Of a stretch of 64,000 nucleotides of DNA, positions 22,294 through 33,369 are shown piece by piece; positions within the stretch are counted from its first letter, which is position 1, and every line of letters starts with the position of its first letter. The stretch is from positions 185,411 through 249,410 of the forward strand of contig JNEU01001097.1 of NCBI GenBank assembly GCA_000697475.1. Reading direction: 5' to 3'. The translations under genes were made by a program, and so were the position numbers. This DNA comes from Lichtheimia corymbifera B2541. Its lineage: Eukaryota; Mucoromycota; Mucoromycetes; Mucorales; Lichtheimiaceae. The notes under the pieces are model-generated. The model saw only the letters and a program-made list of their open reading frames with translations. It was not told where the DNA came from and ran no database searches.

Positions 22294-23421
22294 CTCTTAC
22301 CTTGCATTGTGAAGTGGGAGTGAAGAAGGGGCTCTTTGCCGTTCCTCTCGGTGTTCCCAATTTGTCCACTACACCCCACCCCGCTTGCTGTTCTGAATAT
22401 GTACCTCAAAAATAGCCTCTACACTTGAGTCCATGATAACAACCATTGAATACATTCCTTGTAATTAAGCTATACATCATTTACTGTGGCTGGGATTGGC
22501 GTCTACCAAGTCCGTGCACATCAATGCAGATCGACTCATCTTGTACAACCACTATCCAGTGATCCCCCTCTACCAATCATCTTGGTGCAATCTACGAAAT
22601 TCACGAGAAGGATTATGTATCTAAATGGCAGAAGCTGTTAATCGTTTGGAAACACGTCGTGGAAAGTGGAGCTTGAAGCGTTTGTGGAAGGAGCTTAGCA
22701 AGCAACCTCGTGACAACACCCAATGATGAGGATAACCCTCGCACACAGAAAATGGTAACTGGTTTAAGGCCCATCCGGCTAAGCTTTTCTTGTGCTGAAT
22801 ACCTCTTTGTTAACATTGTGATTTAATCAAAGTCCCCAAATGATGATATACGTGACCATCCATCGCCCTAGGTTGTCTGCAAAACGCCCAACACCACAAA
22901 TTGAAGGCCATTGCTACCTATTATTGGGATTATTGCGATTCGGACTTTCTTGAGGTATAGCGTTCTTAATAGTCATAGCGCTAGCAAGAGCCATGTACGT
23001 AAATCTTTTATGATAAACGTTACTGCTTTTCATCTCCATGATACCTCTTTGTCACATCGACATCCTTATTCCATATATGACTCGATTATATTCTTGGCTA
23101 TTCTTTGTGGATCCAATGTCGCAGCAACATATCGGATCTTCTTGATAGGCATTATCGTTCACATATAATCGTTTTATCTTTATACTGTGCCCTCCTCCAT
23201 CAGTACTTCGTCATCTTGATTTAGTACTTAGACCCCTTCAACAAGTATAAATAGTGGGTTTTCTCATAGAATAAAACATGATCTTACGTTCTCTTTTATT
23301 CATTGTCCATTTGCCTGTGTGACGCTATCATCTTTCGTGAATCCAAAAAGAAAAATTCGAAAAAGACATCCCAGGAGCTCGGTCATGTGACCACGCAATC
23401 GACAAATGATAAAATAAACAT
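22294..23421. other. Accessory island, no gene; promoter-like module near 23.24 kb
   Basis: Only short open frames. At about 23240-23290 a TATAAATA box is followed about 35 bases later by an AATAAA-like sequence. Similar modules occur at about 24195-24225 and 26780-26815, suggesting a small dispersed element such as a solo LTR. I could not define its ends. Confidence 0.35.
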
Positions 23422-23494
23422 GCCGACTGTGTGAGTCGAACACACGACCTCTGCTTTACGAGAGCAGCGCAGCTACCAACTGTGCTAAGCCGGC
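23422..23494 (-). tRNA. tRNA-Thr (anticodon CGT)
   Basis: Read on the minus strand, 73 bases fold into a full cloverleaf. The 7-bp acceptor stem is GCCGGCT/AGTCGGC with one G-T pair; there is a D arm with AGTTGGTA; the anticodon stem CTGCT/AGCAG encloses loop CTCGTAA (anticodon CGT, Thr codon ACG); and a 5-bp T stem GTGTG/CACAC encloses the loop TTCGACT. No intron. The gene stands alone inside the repeat island, a position often favoured by mobile elements. Confidence 0.95.
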
Positions 23495-25739
23495 CTCTTC
23501 ACGTCTGAAACATGAAGAACCATGATCAACAACAAAATTCCCCAAAACAATTTCGAAAAAAAGTCAAAATTAAGGCACTTTTGCTAGTATCTACTTGTAG
23601 CGGAGATCTCATAGAATAGAATGGCACCACTAGGAGCACCGGGTGGGAAGTGTGGATAAAGTAATTTGATTTAAGGTGTAGATTGAGAAAACGTTGTTGT
23701 GGGTTGTTAAAAGCCAGGCACTATATCTCCGCCGAGCTTCGTTGCTCAGGTAAAACTTCAACCTACGTACATATTAACATTATCAATATATGCACAGCAC
23801 ACACCTACACCTGCATAGTATTCTAGCTGGCTGTTTATTATGGAGCCGATGATATCGTGTTTTTACATCTTAAAGCTAATGGCAGACATATGTATGCAAA
23901 TAAAGAAGGGCGCAAGAAATGTCTGTGATGCTTTTGATGCATGTAAATGTGGTTGTACTGGGTCATGCGTACGTATAATATGCCCATGATACTACGTCGT
24001 AAAGCTACAAAAGGCACTTTTATCTTATTGATTAAGTCGTACTTCACGTGTATCAAAGACATTTAACTGCATTATCATTTTTAATTACGTTCTTTGCCAA
24101 CTAAACTGTGACATATGACATACATAAATGCATACCAAAGGCTGGTCCCTTTAGACTTATTATACATTCCTATCGTTCACATTCCTAATAACAAGTATAT
24201 AAGGACACTTATTCTCATAATAAATCGGTAGTTCATAGTCTCAGTGTATTCTTCACTGTCCCCTTGTCTTTATCTTATTTCGTGTCCATCACATAAACAA
24301 CTATACCCATTGTTCCATGACATTGCTATCTAATAATAATAATACCCACCATGATATTAGCAAGCTACATTTTTTATAAGTTGTAGTGTACAAGGTAAGC
24401 AATAAACAATGACAATAGTAACTTGGTATGTGATATCAAGGTGATCGGACCATTCTCGCTGCTTATCGAACATGCATAGCAATACCAAGAGGAGGTTGAC
24501 AGCATGGTAAGTCTCCTTTGCAATAATGGGGATGTGCATTAGGCATACAAGTGGTTGATTCCCTTGATGGGCCCATGTGAAATGAATAGAAGCAAATATA
24601 AGATATGATAAAAGGGACAACTTAGATATATGGTTTTTTATTCTGAAGACATATTGCCTCTCTTTTAAATTATTGTGGATCTGAAACTAGCGTGCGGTGA
24701 TAAAGACTGTAGGATGTCGGGAAGATGTATAATATTGTCAACGACCATTGATAATCCAGGGATAGTTGAACCGTGTATTAGATCTCGGAGATGACGGTGT
24801 ACGTGCATAAGATAATTGGTGCTTGCCATCGGCATGTATGATAGATGCATTGATCAAGTATGTATGTGCACCACACCATGCATCAATTTATCAATGCATC
24901 ATCCCAGCAGACAGAAATACCCCCGCCTACCATGTCCAATAAAAGGATGTTGTCGCTGCCCATCATTCTCTCAAATGTCTCTTTGTTAAATATCACTTCT
25001 TGAGAGCAAGACAATAAGTCACAAGACTCAGAAAAGTTGATTGACCCTTTATTCAAGTGGTGGTTGTTGAGCGTATTTATGTCTTATGGGTGATGATAGT
25101 TAAACGGGTATGTCTGTGTGAGCTTCCAGTGATGGGGTATATCTAGATGCTCAATGATTCAAGCATGAATGTGGTACAAATATGTCGGTCATATGTAGCA
25201 ATGGATCGCTTTCATGGTAAGAATAGAGTGCAATGAAAACGTCCACCCGTGTGATACGGAAGTCCCCGGATACAACACCCTTTCCTGTCATATTTCTTTG
25301 ATTGCTCACAAGATCAAATCATCAAGGTTTGTGTTCGTACCTCATTTGTTGCAACTTTGTGAATATGGGCTGATCTTTGTGGTCATTCATAGTGGTTCGT
25401 TGTATCGTGATTGTCATTGATGTCATGGTCGCCATTGTGATATTGTGTCCTTATAAAATGTACAGCCTGATCATGTTGCTTGATGAATCACTCCTCATGC
25501 ACGCGGCCTTGTTACTTTCGGTATAGCTATCTCCCCTTGAAGCCTCCGCAAAAGTTGGTTTCGGTGAGTGTTTGACTTGGTGCAGACAACATAACGCCGT
25601 CGACAAGCCTTAATGGAGAATCGAAATAAGCTGAGGCGGAAGAAGCTGGAAATTTTCGAAGTTGAAATTCGAGGGGATATATAACGCGATTGTGGAGCAT
25701 GTTGATAATCCTTTGAGACCGAAGGTAACAAACAGTTCA
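23495..25739. other. Accessory island, no supported gene
   Basis: About 2.2 kb of AT-rich sequence with only short open frames (longest about 87 codons) lacking recognisable domains. A TATATAAGG element at about 24198 and a minus-strand frame at 25495-25740 were noted but not supported as genes. Confidence 0.4.
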
Positions 25740-27330
25740 AGGCTTTGGCATTGGCATTACAAGGTTACACTCATTCCCTGAACTCGCTCAAAATCAGCTC
25801 TACGCAATTGCGCCCATGCATGTATTGTACAGGATGTGTCCTCACAGCAGAGATGGAGGATGGTGCGAGATTTACATTCAATCGATGCATCTTACAAGAA
25901 ACCAGCTTCAAGACGTTCCTGCAGTATGAGCAATAACGCGCTGACTATCATTAATTCCAAGACCATACGCAGAAGTTGACGACCTTTACATTCGTTATGT
26001 CGGGTACACTGAGGCGTCCACTCCTGCTGAACGTCAACGAACTGATCTCGATACACTGCCGCAAACAGGACTTGGCAACTTTATGATAGCCATGCAACAA
26101 GGTAATGTGCGACCAGCATTTCCAAGTATTTGAAGTTCAACCATTGGTTATTGCAGCCGAGCCAAATGGAATTATAAATCAAGGACTAGTGGGTGCCACT
26201 GAACAGATCTTGATCCACTTGTTTGGTCGTCAATTCCTTCTCAATTCCCGGCCAGAAGGTTTTTACCGTGCGTATCTTCCAGAGGAACAAAATTTGGCCA
26301 TTGCAGGATTGGAAAATGACCGACTATTTAGAGATTTATTCATTGGTGAACATCAGCAAGGTCATGTTGATCAAGGGCTTTTACAACTGTGTTGTGTACA
26401 TAGATACTTCTTGAATAAAAGCACGTGACATTAGCCATACACAATATCAGGGACATCCATGATACCCATTTATCCACTCACCTGGTACTCACCCGTTATT
26501 TAAGACAACGGTTACACTCATAATGAATGGTCCAATCACAGGACTACATAAGTAAGATGATCCATGGAAGAGAATGAGATTCAGCATAATAGCCAATGGA
26601 GCATAGAAAAGAAAGGCATCTTGATAATCATACCAATGGCAATATTCCACTCACAACTTGATCCGACACCTTGGATAAGGTCGTTCCTTCTTATCATCGT
26701 TCTCTCACCCGATACGACCAACATGCAAATATTTTTTATCATAATTGTCTTTTCCATACAAATGCAGTTTCAAATAGTAAAGATATAAAAGAACGTTTTG
26801 TCTTTAGAATAAACATCAATCTCAAAGGACTTATCCTTGTCTCCTTATTGAGTTCTTTTGATCGTCGATCACTTTAAACCGTATCACGCCTGGTACGGGG
26901 ATCATCTACAAGTCGCTGATCCTCAACGAGCTGCAAAGTTGGCTGATGCTCACATCAACTTATTTGCTCAGCAAGCTTCATGTGGTGCAACAACAACAGC
27001 CTTGACGTCATGAATGATAGTTGCAAAAAATATCATTAGAGAGGATGCTGCATTAGTACGAAGTTTCTTCGATGGCAGCTCAGCAGGCCGTTCGACCAAC
27101 GACGAAATCTCCTTATCTCTTGGTGCCTATCAAGAACGGGATAACTTCATAGCATCTGCCTTCCACGACCTCTGGCCATTTGAACAAATACCAGTAATCA
27201 GCAAGAGCAATGGATGCCATTCCTCAATGCTTTTGCAAGTTTGATCCAACACACATCGCTCAATTTGTTCTTGTCAGCTTGGCTTTAACCATGCTGCAGC
27301 AAGTTCCTCACCTTTTGTCACAGGTACGTC
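25740..27330 (+). pseudogene. Broken copy of the GIY-YIG-like family gene (N-terminal half)
   Basis: Shifting frames follow exon 1 of the intact gene: I-Q-S-M-H-L-T-R-N-Q-L-Q-D-V, then L-Y-I-R-Y-V-G-Y-T-E-A-S-T-P-A-E-R-Q-R-T-D-L, then F-Q-V-F-E-V, then A-T-E-Q-I-L-I-H-L-F-G-R-Q-F-L-L-N-S-R, then the A-D-P-Q-R-A segment and R-S-F-F-D-G-S. The nuclease-like residues (Tyr, Arg, Glu, Asn) are all kept, yet stops at about 25935, a frameshift near 26120 and an unrelated insertion at about 26390-26880 destroy the frame. The C-terminal exons are absent. Together with 19880-20983 this gives one N-terminal and one C-terminal relic, not in collinear order. Confidence 0.85.
26390..26880 (+). mobile_element. 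Insertion of about 490 bp within the broken family copy
   Basis: Comparison with the intact gene shows that protein similarity stops at about 26390 and resumes at about 26885. The inserted sequence has no long frame; it carries a TATAAAA box near 26783 followed by an AATAAA-like signal near 26805, an arrangement like that of a solo LTR. Terminal TG...CA and target duplications could not be fixed by eye. Confidence 0.45.
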
Positions 27331-28006
27331 ATTGAGACCTTAGTGGTGCCCTCTTGTGTTATAGGTACGGTCGTTGTGTACTATTACTTGTACTTGCTTG
27401 GTGGTGGATCTTACGTGCATTGTTACTTGAACACAACACGCATGACCCGTACTACCAAAATTTTTGTCCGTAAAATCAGAAATGCATGCCAATGAGCCTT
27501 CTGTAATATATATAAGGCATCGGCGATGTGATATGTACGTGGTTGAATCGTTCATATAGGTATATTGCCTTGGCAAAGGGCAACATCATCTTCTCTTCTT
27601 GTGCAACCTGTCAAATTATATGTATGTCCTTCTGTGTAACCCACGCAACGAGACGATCAAGCAGGAGCTATCGCGCTCTTATCATCATGATCACGCATCT
27701 TTAAACGAAAAAATCCAATTACCGCCTATACTGCCGATGCTCGGTGCCACCAGCTATAGCTATGCACAGTAATATCGAAAAAGTTCACAAGAGCAAGGCG
27801 AGAATGATAATGAGCGAATGCGGAAGGTACTGTCATTACGAAATTAGCATGGGGTAAATTCTAGCATTCAACCATGATTTAGCAATGTCAAGTAGTCATT
27901 ATTATTGTGAAGAGATAACAGAGCAAGAGAGTTTATTTGTCATGTTTGATATGAAGAATATTGTGGTGCATGATTTGAAAGTGACAAGGGGATGTACAAG
28001 GCATGT
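27331..28006. other. Intergenic, 3' side of the intact family gene
   Basis: No gene supported. The part next to 28007 is the 3' UTR of the minus-strand gene. A short TATA-like sequence (about 27505) is present. Confidence 0.4.
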
Positions 28007-31000
28007 TTACACTTGTCGTGGTGGGTTGTATGTGATGGTCCATAATGAAAACATGGGTCGTTGTCTTGGATCATTGGGATCAGTGTACTGTATGAATTGG
28101 GTATCGACTTGGGCCAGCTCTCTCATTTCTTTGCTTATTTTTCTATACAACATATGGGTCAGTAAAATCCTTGTGGCAATCCCGTGCGTATACTTACTTC
28201 AACTCATTTTCCAAATGGTAATCCCATACGTATTCCTCAATCCCGCGCAGCTGCTGGCCTTCCATTGTTTGTCGAAACTGGTCTACAAGTCTTGGAACAC
28301 GAGCTGCAATGTCTGCAGCAGTTTCGGCACGACCAGCACCACGACCAGCACCACGACCAGCACCACGGCCACGTGCTCTTCCATAAGGACGACCTCTTCC
28401 ACGGCCTCTACCACCACCAGCAGGAGGATGGGGAACATTGACTGGTCCCGAACGCAGTTGAAATGGACGACCTTCATGTTCTTCATGTTGTTGTTGGAAG
28501 AAGATAGTCAATAACCGGGAAAACTGAAACTGCTGATCTGGTGGTAACGCAAGCTCCTCAACGATGGGCAATCGTAACGTTTGGCCTGTTCTCTGGACAG
28601 TGCGCTCGAATGCAACGAACTTGTGATCCCTCGAATAATATAGTATGAACCAATCGTAGATCACTTTAGGTGGGTTGCAAATAGTGCCATCTTCTTCCTT
28701 TAAGACCTAAACACTTCCAAGTTAGTATACCATCATCACTTTGTCCCATACTCATTCAACTTACCAGGCCATGAGTTGTGATAGCCGGATCATAGTCGAC
28801 GTATCTGATACCCTCGTAAACTTTACCGACATAAAGTTCATCTTGTGTTGATCGCTGGTTGGTGCGTCCTGGTCCCATGAATACAGAGAATTTGAGCTTT
28901 CCTTGACTGTTCACGTGCAACGGGGCCATGTAGAAGAATTCGACTGGAGTAACAACGCCATTACTAGTAGGACCCAATGCTTGCAATCGCAGTTGTTCCC
29001 TTACTGCATCCGGAAGGACAATTACACCTTGTTCGTTTCTGTAACGTTGGTGTCGCTGCAGCGCCATTCGAGACATGTACTGCGATATCGATTGCAAGGC
29101 CAAGTCCCGGTTGTGCATCCATCCTTCAGGTTCACCTTCCCATCCATCTGGTGCTTGGCATTGAGTAGTGATAAAACGAGATTGCTCAGGCGTCAGACCT
29201 TCCAATGGTGGAGCATTCTCCCAGCCAGCTCTTGCAATGACCGACTGAGCGACATTGATGCCTTCTTGCAGACCCAAAAAGTATTGGCGCCATTCACCTT
29301 GAGGATTAGGCTCTCGTGTGTGCTCTTGAAAACTGGGTAGACGTCGTAGTTCTGGATACTTGTGCCTCTCCAATGCGCGACATTGAATGAGACGTTCTGC
29401 AGATTGAGGTGCTCCCTGTGCATGACCAAATCGCAGCGTTTTTGCAGCCAAGGTACCGCCAGTTTGCTGGATGTAATTCAACAACCCGACATTCGGCATA
29501 GGGTCGCCTCTCAGCTCCGCTCGTCTCACAGAGGCAACATACATATCTAAATCATGTAACATTAGTTACCCGTATTGATAACTGATTCTTCAAATAAATA
29601 ATAAGCACTTACGTTGATGTTGATCATGAAGAAGTTGTTTCACCGCCGCTTTTGCTTGATTGAATATGGCAGTGAACCCGTTTTCATTTTCGCGTTGAGT
29701 CAAACGCTGTAAGGCATTTTCGCAAAACTGACGTGAACCAGGTTGAGGTCTTTCGGCTTCTTGTGGGTCTTCAGGCGCCTCAATTTCTTGAATACAACAT
29801 GTAATAAGAGCCAAAGTTCGACACCATGTAAGCAACATGAATCTCAAGATGATCGGGTCGCCTGCACCATAGCTTACAAAGCCAGGGTCATAATGAGCGA
29901 TTGTGAGGACCTGATGACCTGGCTCTGCATTCTCAGGGGCAACTTCGTAATCGAAATCCAAGTCCGTATGGCAAATATAAGGATTCCCAATGAATTCAAA
30001 GTATTCTGAGGTTCCCATAGAGTAACTAAGAGAGTTTATGTTAGTCAGCATGAACAACCTAGATACCACTGAACTACTTGCCTATGCTTGAAGTTTGAGA
30101 AGCTCGCAGCTGCTGGATCGAACCCCATGGTAGCAAGGACGAGTGGTGCCACATTCTGAATTACATTGGCTGATGCAAATAGGAAAGGTTCCCACTGTTG
30201 TTGCTGGTTCCTGGGAATGGGTTTCATTGGCCACAGGTCGTGGAATGATGGAGGAATGAAATTTTCACGATCATCATAGGCTCCAAGAGCCAAAGATATC
30301 AGATCGCTCGTGAGGCGTCCAGCTCGACTCCCGTCAAAAAAGCCTCTTAGAAGTTCCGCGTCCTCCTTGGTAATATCTTTGGCGAAGATCATTAATGGTT
30401 TTAAACCAGCTGCTGTGGTCGCGCCAGCCGAGGCTTGTTGGGCAAATAGAGCTATATGCTCATCAATGAGCTGCTCTGCACGTTGGGGATCCACATCTCG
30501 CAACCGCTCTTGATACCAGTATTGGTACTGCTGAAGCATGTTTTCATCCTCTTGGTCTTGATGATCTTCACCAAAAAACAGTCCTCTGAGTACTTGATCT
30601 TGAGTCAATCCAGAAATGGCCAGATCGTCTTGTTGAGGAAGATAAGCCCTGTAGAAGCCTCCAGGCTGCGAGTTTAACAAGTATTGGCGGCCGAAAAGAT
30701 GAATCAATATCTGCTCCGTTGCGTCAACTAGCCCTTGATCAGTTGGGACACCTTGAGCAGCCGGTACAAACAATGAGGGTATTTCAAAGACATGGAAATC
30801 TGGGTTAAGGTTCGCTTCTTGAATGGCATTCATGAAATTGCCAATGCGGGTTTGCGGAAGAGTATCCAAATCAGAGCGATGTCTTTCATCGGGTGTTGTT
30901 GCTTCGGTACAGCCAACATAGCGTATGTAGAAGTGTTCAACATCAGGAGAATTATCTAGCATCTCGGTGTAGTTGTCGCATAACTGAGTATCAGCATATT

Positions 31001-31406
31001 GTTCTTCGTAGACTGCAAGGACATCTTGTAGGTTATCACGGGTGAAGTGCATTGAGCGAACGTAAAATCTGGAACCGGCAGCCACCTGATCTGGAGCAGC
31101 CTCCGGAACTTGCTCGAACCCTGTACAATACATCATATCGACATCATTGCGTATGGCCGAATTCTGAGCGAGCAAAAGAAGAGCACGTAGTTTTGCAAGA
31201 TCGAGACCAACACCTTCCACAGTAACCATCGGTTGTAGAATATCAGATACCAAGGGCATAGATAACATACGACTCGTGATTAAACGATTCGTGACGAGTT
31301 GCACAAGTTGTTCCCAGTCATCATGCCTCTCGTCCAGAATTGGTGGGAGTTGAATCGATGCGGCGTTGAATATATCTGTTATATCTCCTTCGGAGCCTTG
31401 AGCCAT
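28007..31406 (-). CDS. Large GIY-YIG-nuclease-like protein with Arg/Gly-rich tract (intact family copy)
   Basis: Five exons (30082-31406, 29613-30025, 28765-29546, 28198-28706, 28007-28142) sum to 1054 residues with no stop. Residues 160-165 (Y-I-R-Y-V-G), Arg175/177, Glu231 in A-T-E-Q-I-L-I-H-L-F-G and Asn245 followed by Gly-Gly mirror the spacing of the YIG strand, catalytic Arg, catalytic Glu and Asn of GIY-YIG endonucleases. The GIY strand itself is not obvious. The middle 600 residues match nothing I know. Residues about 937-966 form an R-G-R-G-R-P-Y-G-R-A-R-G-R-G tract, a common nucleic-acid-binding feature. The last exon is confirmed by the same exon in the broken copy at 20851-20983. 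The first intron (30026-30081) has a GC donor. No reverse transcriptase or transposase is present. Function unknown; a selfish or host-defence nuclease is a guess. Confidence 0.85.
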
Positions 31407-31476
31407 GACGATAGTCGCTTTGACGAAAAGAAGGATAAAAGAAGGATGATGGTGGTATGTAGATAGCGTGTGAGGA

Positions 31477-31483
31477 TTTTATA
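31477..31483 (-). promoter_or_regulatory. TATA box of the GIY-YIG-like gene
   Basis: TATAAAA on the minus strand about 71 bases upstream of ATG 31406. It suggests the intact copy still has a promoter. Confidence 0.5.
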
Positions 31484-31498
31484 CCTGCAAGAATCAGA

Positions 31499-31531
31499 TT
31501 TCATTGTCGAGAGGATTCATTGTCGAGAGGA
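31499..31531. repeat. Short tandem duplication upstream of the GIY-YIG-like gene
   Basis: Two adjacent copies of 'ttcattgtcgagagga' (16 bases each) just behind the TATA box. They could be a regulatory site or a replication slip. Confidence 0.7.
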
Positions 31532-32479
31532 CCAATATTAGCAATGTCAGTCCTTTCAACGCCGATTGGACTAGTGATCAGTTTTACACACGTTACACAG
31601 CATAAACATAACCCCTATAGAGTGATTCTTTGTGGGTACATGTTTTTTTGCTTGATCTGTGGATCATTGTGCTCAGTTGTATCAATCATTCTAATGACTA
31701 AAATAGCAGGACGACCACGGGACGAATGGCTCTGGGGATATTGTGATATACAAAGAACTCTTTTTGTTGTTGATGTGTTCATTGATATCAAGGAAGGTAT
31801 TGATCTCGGATTACCAACCCCTATATGTCATCATGTTTACTTCAGGTAGCCTGTGACCTGTTAGCTCATTGAAAACAAAATGTGGTGGGGGTTCACTTTA
31901 AGGCATAAGGAAGGTATTTTGCACGTAAAGTAGCTTCTGTCTAGGTCATCGATATATCTCTCTTGGTATCATGCTGTATCTGACAACCTAATAAGGATGC
32001 GGTCGACCATAAATCGAGCTTTAATGATGGTTAAACATAAAACCGTTTGTTGTCTATATCGGGCATAAAACCGATCAGTGATCCACGATGTCAACGTTGT
32101 TCGTTTAAAATGATCAGCCCTTTCCTGTGTTAGTATTGCTGTTCCGAGAGATCATTCTGATTGCACAAAAGTAAAAGATGTTGTATCCTTCTCGTTGTCT
32201 ATATCAAAGAGTCATAATGTGTATCTGCTTATTCAACAACACTCCTTTGTTGGATGTCCTAATCACCGTCGCATTAAGCATAAAAGAAGTCTAGGAGACG
32301 CTAATGCATAGCCAAAAGTTTTATTCATTAATGCAGGGCACATTAACCACCACATCACGTGCATATCATTTTCTATATAGATTATCATCCATGTCAAAAA
32401 GTTTCCGAAGGCATGTTTGAAGTTTGCGAATGAATAGCGTATTATTAGAGTCAGCCTTGATACTAGCAACTCGATCGCC
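31532..32479. other. Right part of accessory island, no supported gene
   Basis: A 109-codon plus-strand frame starting at 31520 has a hydrophobic stretch (Y-M-F-F-C-L-I-C-G-S-L-C-S-V-V-S-I-I-L) but no recognisable family. The rest is AT-rich intergenic DNA holding the promoter of the ZNRD2-like gene. Confidence 0.4.
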
Positions 32480-32986
32480 ATGTCTCCTTCTCAATTCCAA
32501 ATGTCATGCCGCACGATCAGCCAAGAGGGATCAATGACTGATGCCAACAACGCCCAAGCATCGCTCAACTCGACCGTATCTTTACAACGTGAACAATCAT
32601 CAGAGGCGTCGCGTCTTATCGGCGAGAAGCTACTTCAACGATGGGCACTCTTGAATGAAATATGCACTAGTGACTGTTGTAATGCTGTAGGTAACAGTGA
32701 TCAAAAGGCTGGTATATACCTTGCTGATACCTATTCTATGTTACAGGTCCCATTGGTGAGAGATCCAATGCATCAATTCATGCTCTGTGTGCTTTGTGAG
32801 ACAAAGTACATGCTAGGACACTCCGCCAGACAATACGATTTCAAGCGTGGACGGTTACAAGATACAATAGAAGAGGTAAAGATGATTATCAACATGCATT
32901 ATGCAATGCTCACATGTGTCTTGGTTATCCATTTGCAGATAGATCATCATCAAGCAGCACCAAAACGTCAAAAACGTGGGCAATAG
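32480..32986 (+). CDS. ZNRD2/SSSCA1-like (autoantigen p27) zinc-ribbon protein
   Basis: Three exons (32480-32686, 32747-32875, 32939-32986) give 127 residues. The domain begins I-G-E-K-L-L-Q-R-W-A-L-L-N-E-I-C, like the L-G-.-.-L-L-.-G-.-.-M-L-.-E-.-C start of the UPF0148/SSSCA1 family, and the second cysteine pair lies in M-L-C-V-L-C-E-T-K-Y. The spacing fits a single four-Cys zinc site. In animals the family member has been linked to centromere and tankyrase biology; the fungal role is unknown. The C-terminus is basic (P-K-R-Q-K-R-G-Q), possibly a nuclear signal. Its last 19 bases overlap an opposing open frame. Confidence 0.75.
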   Translation: MSPSQFQMSCRTISQEGSMTDANNAQASLNSTVSLQREQSSEASRLIGEKLLQRWALLNEICTSDCCNAVGNSDQKAGIYLADTYSMLQVPLVRDPMHQFMLCVLCETKYMLGHSARQYDFKRGRLQDTIEEVKMIINMHYAMLTCVLVIHLQIDHHQAAPKRQKRGQ

Positions 32987-33369
32987 TTGGGTCGTATTAT
33001 TGTAGGATCTTCATTCTCGGTAATAAACACAGCATTCCAGAATTCCTTACATATACCAAAAAAGTCTGCTTTTGCTTGCTTGTATCCAATTGATACAGTA
33101 GCCATTTCATCGATAGAATTATATAAAAGTGCTTCGTCGCAACAAGAGCCATGCAGTTCCCCCCTTGTGCCTATTCTTGGCGTGCTGTCAATCAGGTCAA
33201 TCTTTTCTTCATTCAGGGGGGTTGTAGTGACTAGACAACCATGAATAATGACCCGTTGTTCTGGTGATAAAGAATAATCGGAGTGAGATGGGTTCATTAC
33301 TATGGAAACGTGCCGTGTCACCAAAACCGGCGGATGTTTCGGAAGGAGCACGGACGTGAGCCTAGGCAC
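32968..33369 (-). CDS. Hypothetical protein, 133 residues
   Basis: Open frame convergent with, and overlapping by 19 bases, the ZNRD2-like gene. I do not recognise it. The composition is protein-like (S-P-E-Q-R-V-I-I-H-G-C-L-V-T-T-T-P-L-N-E-E-K-I-D-L-I-D), without low complexity, and codon choice resembles its neighbours. An alternative Met lies at about 33297 (M-N-P-S-H-S). A further upstream exon may exist at 33.4-33.6 kb. It could be a fast-evolving gene or a chance frame. Confidence 0.4.
   Translation of the reverse strand: MPRLTSVLLPKHPPVLVTRHVSIVMNPSHSDYSLSPEQRVIIHGCLVTTTPLNEEKIDLIDSTPRIGTRGELHGSCCDEALLYNSIDEMATVSIGYKQAKADFFGICKEFWNAVFITENEDPTIIRPNYCPRF

Noticed and set aside
28180..28514. 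Thr/Ser-rich plus-strand frame
   Set aside because: Antisense of the Arg/Gly-rich tract of the nuclease-like gene.
31520..31849. 109-codon frame with a hydrophobic stretch
   Set aside because: Single hydrophobic segment in AT-rich DNA is expected by chance; no homology recognised.
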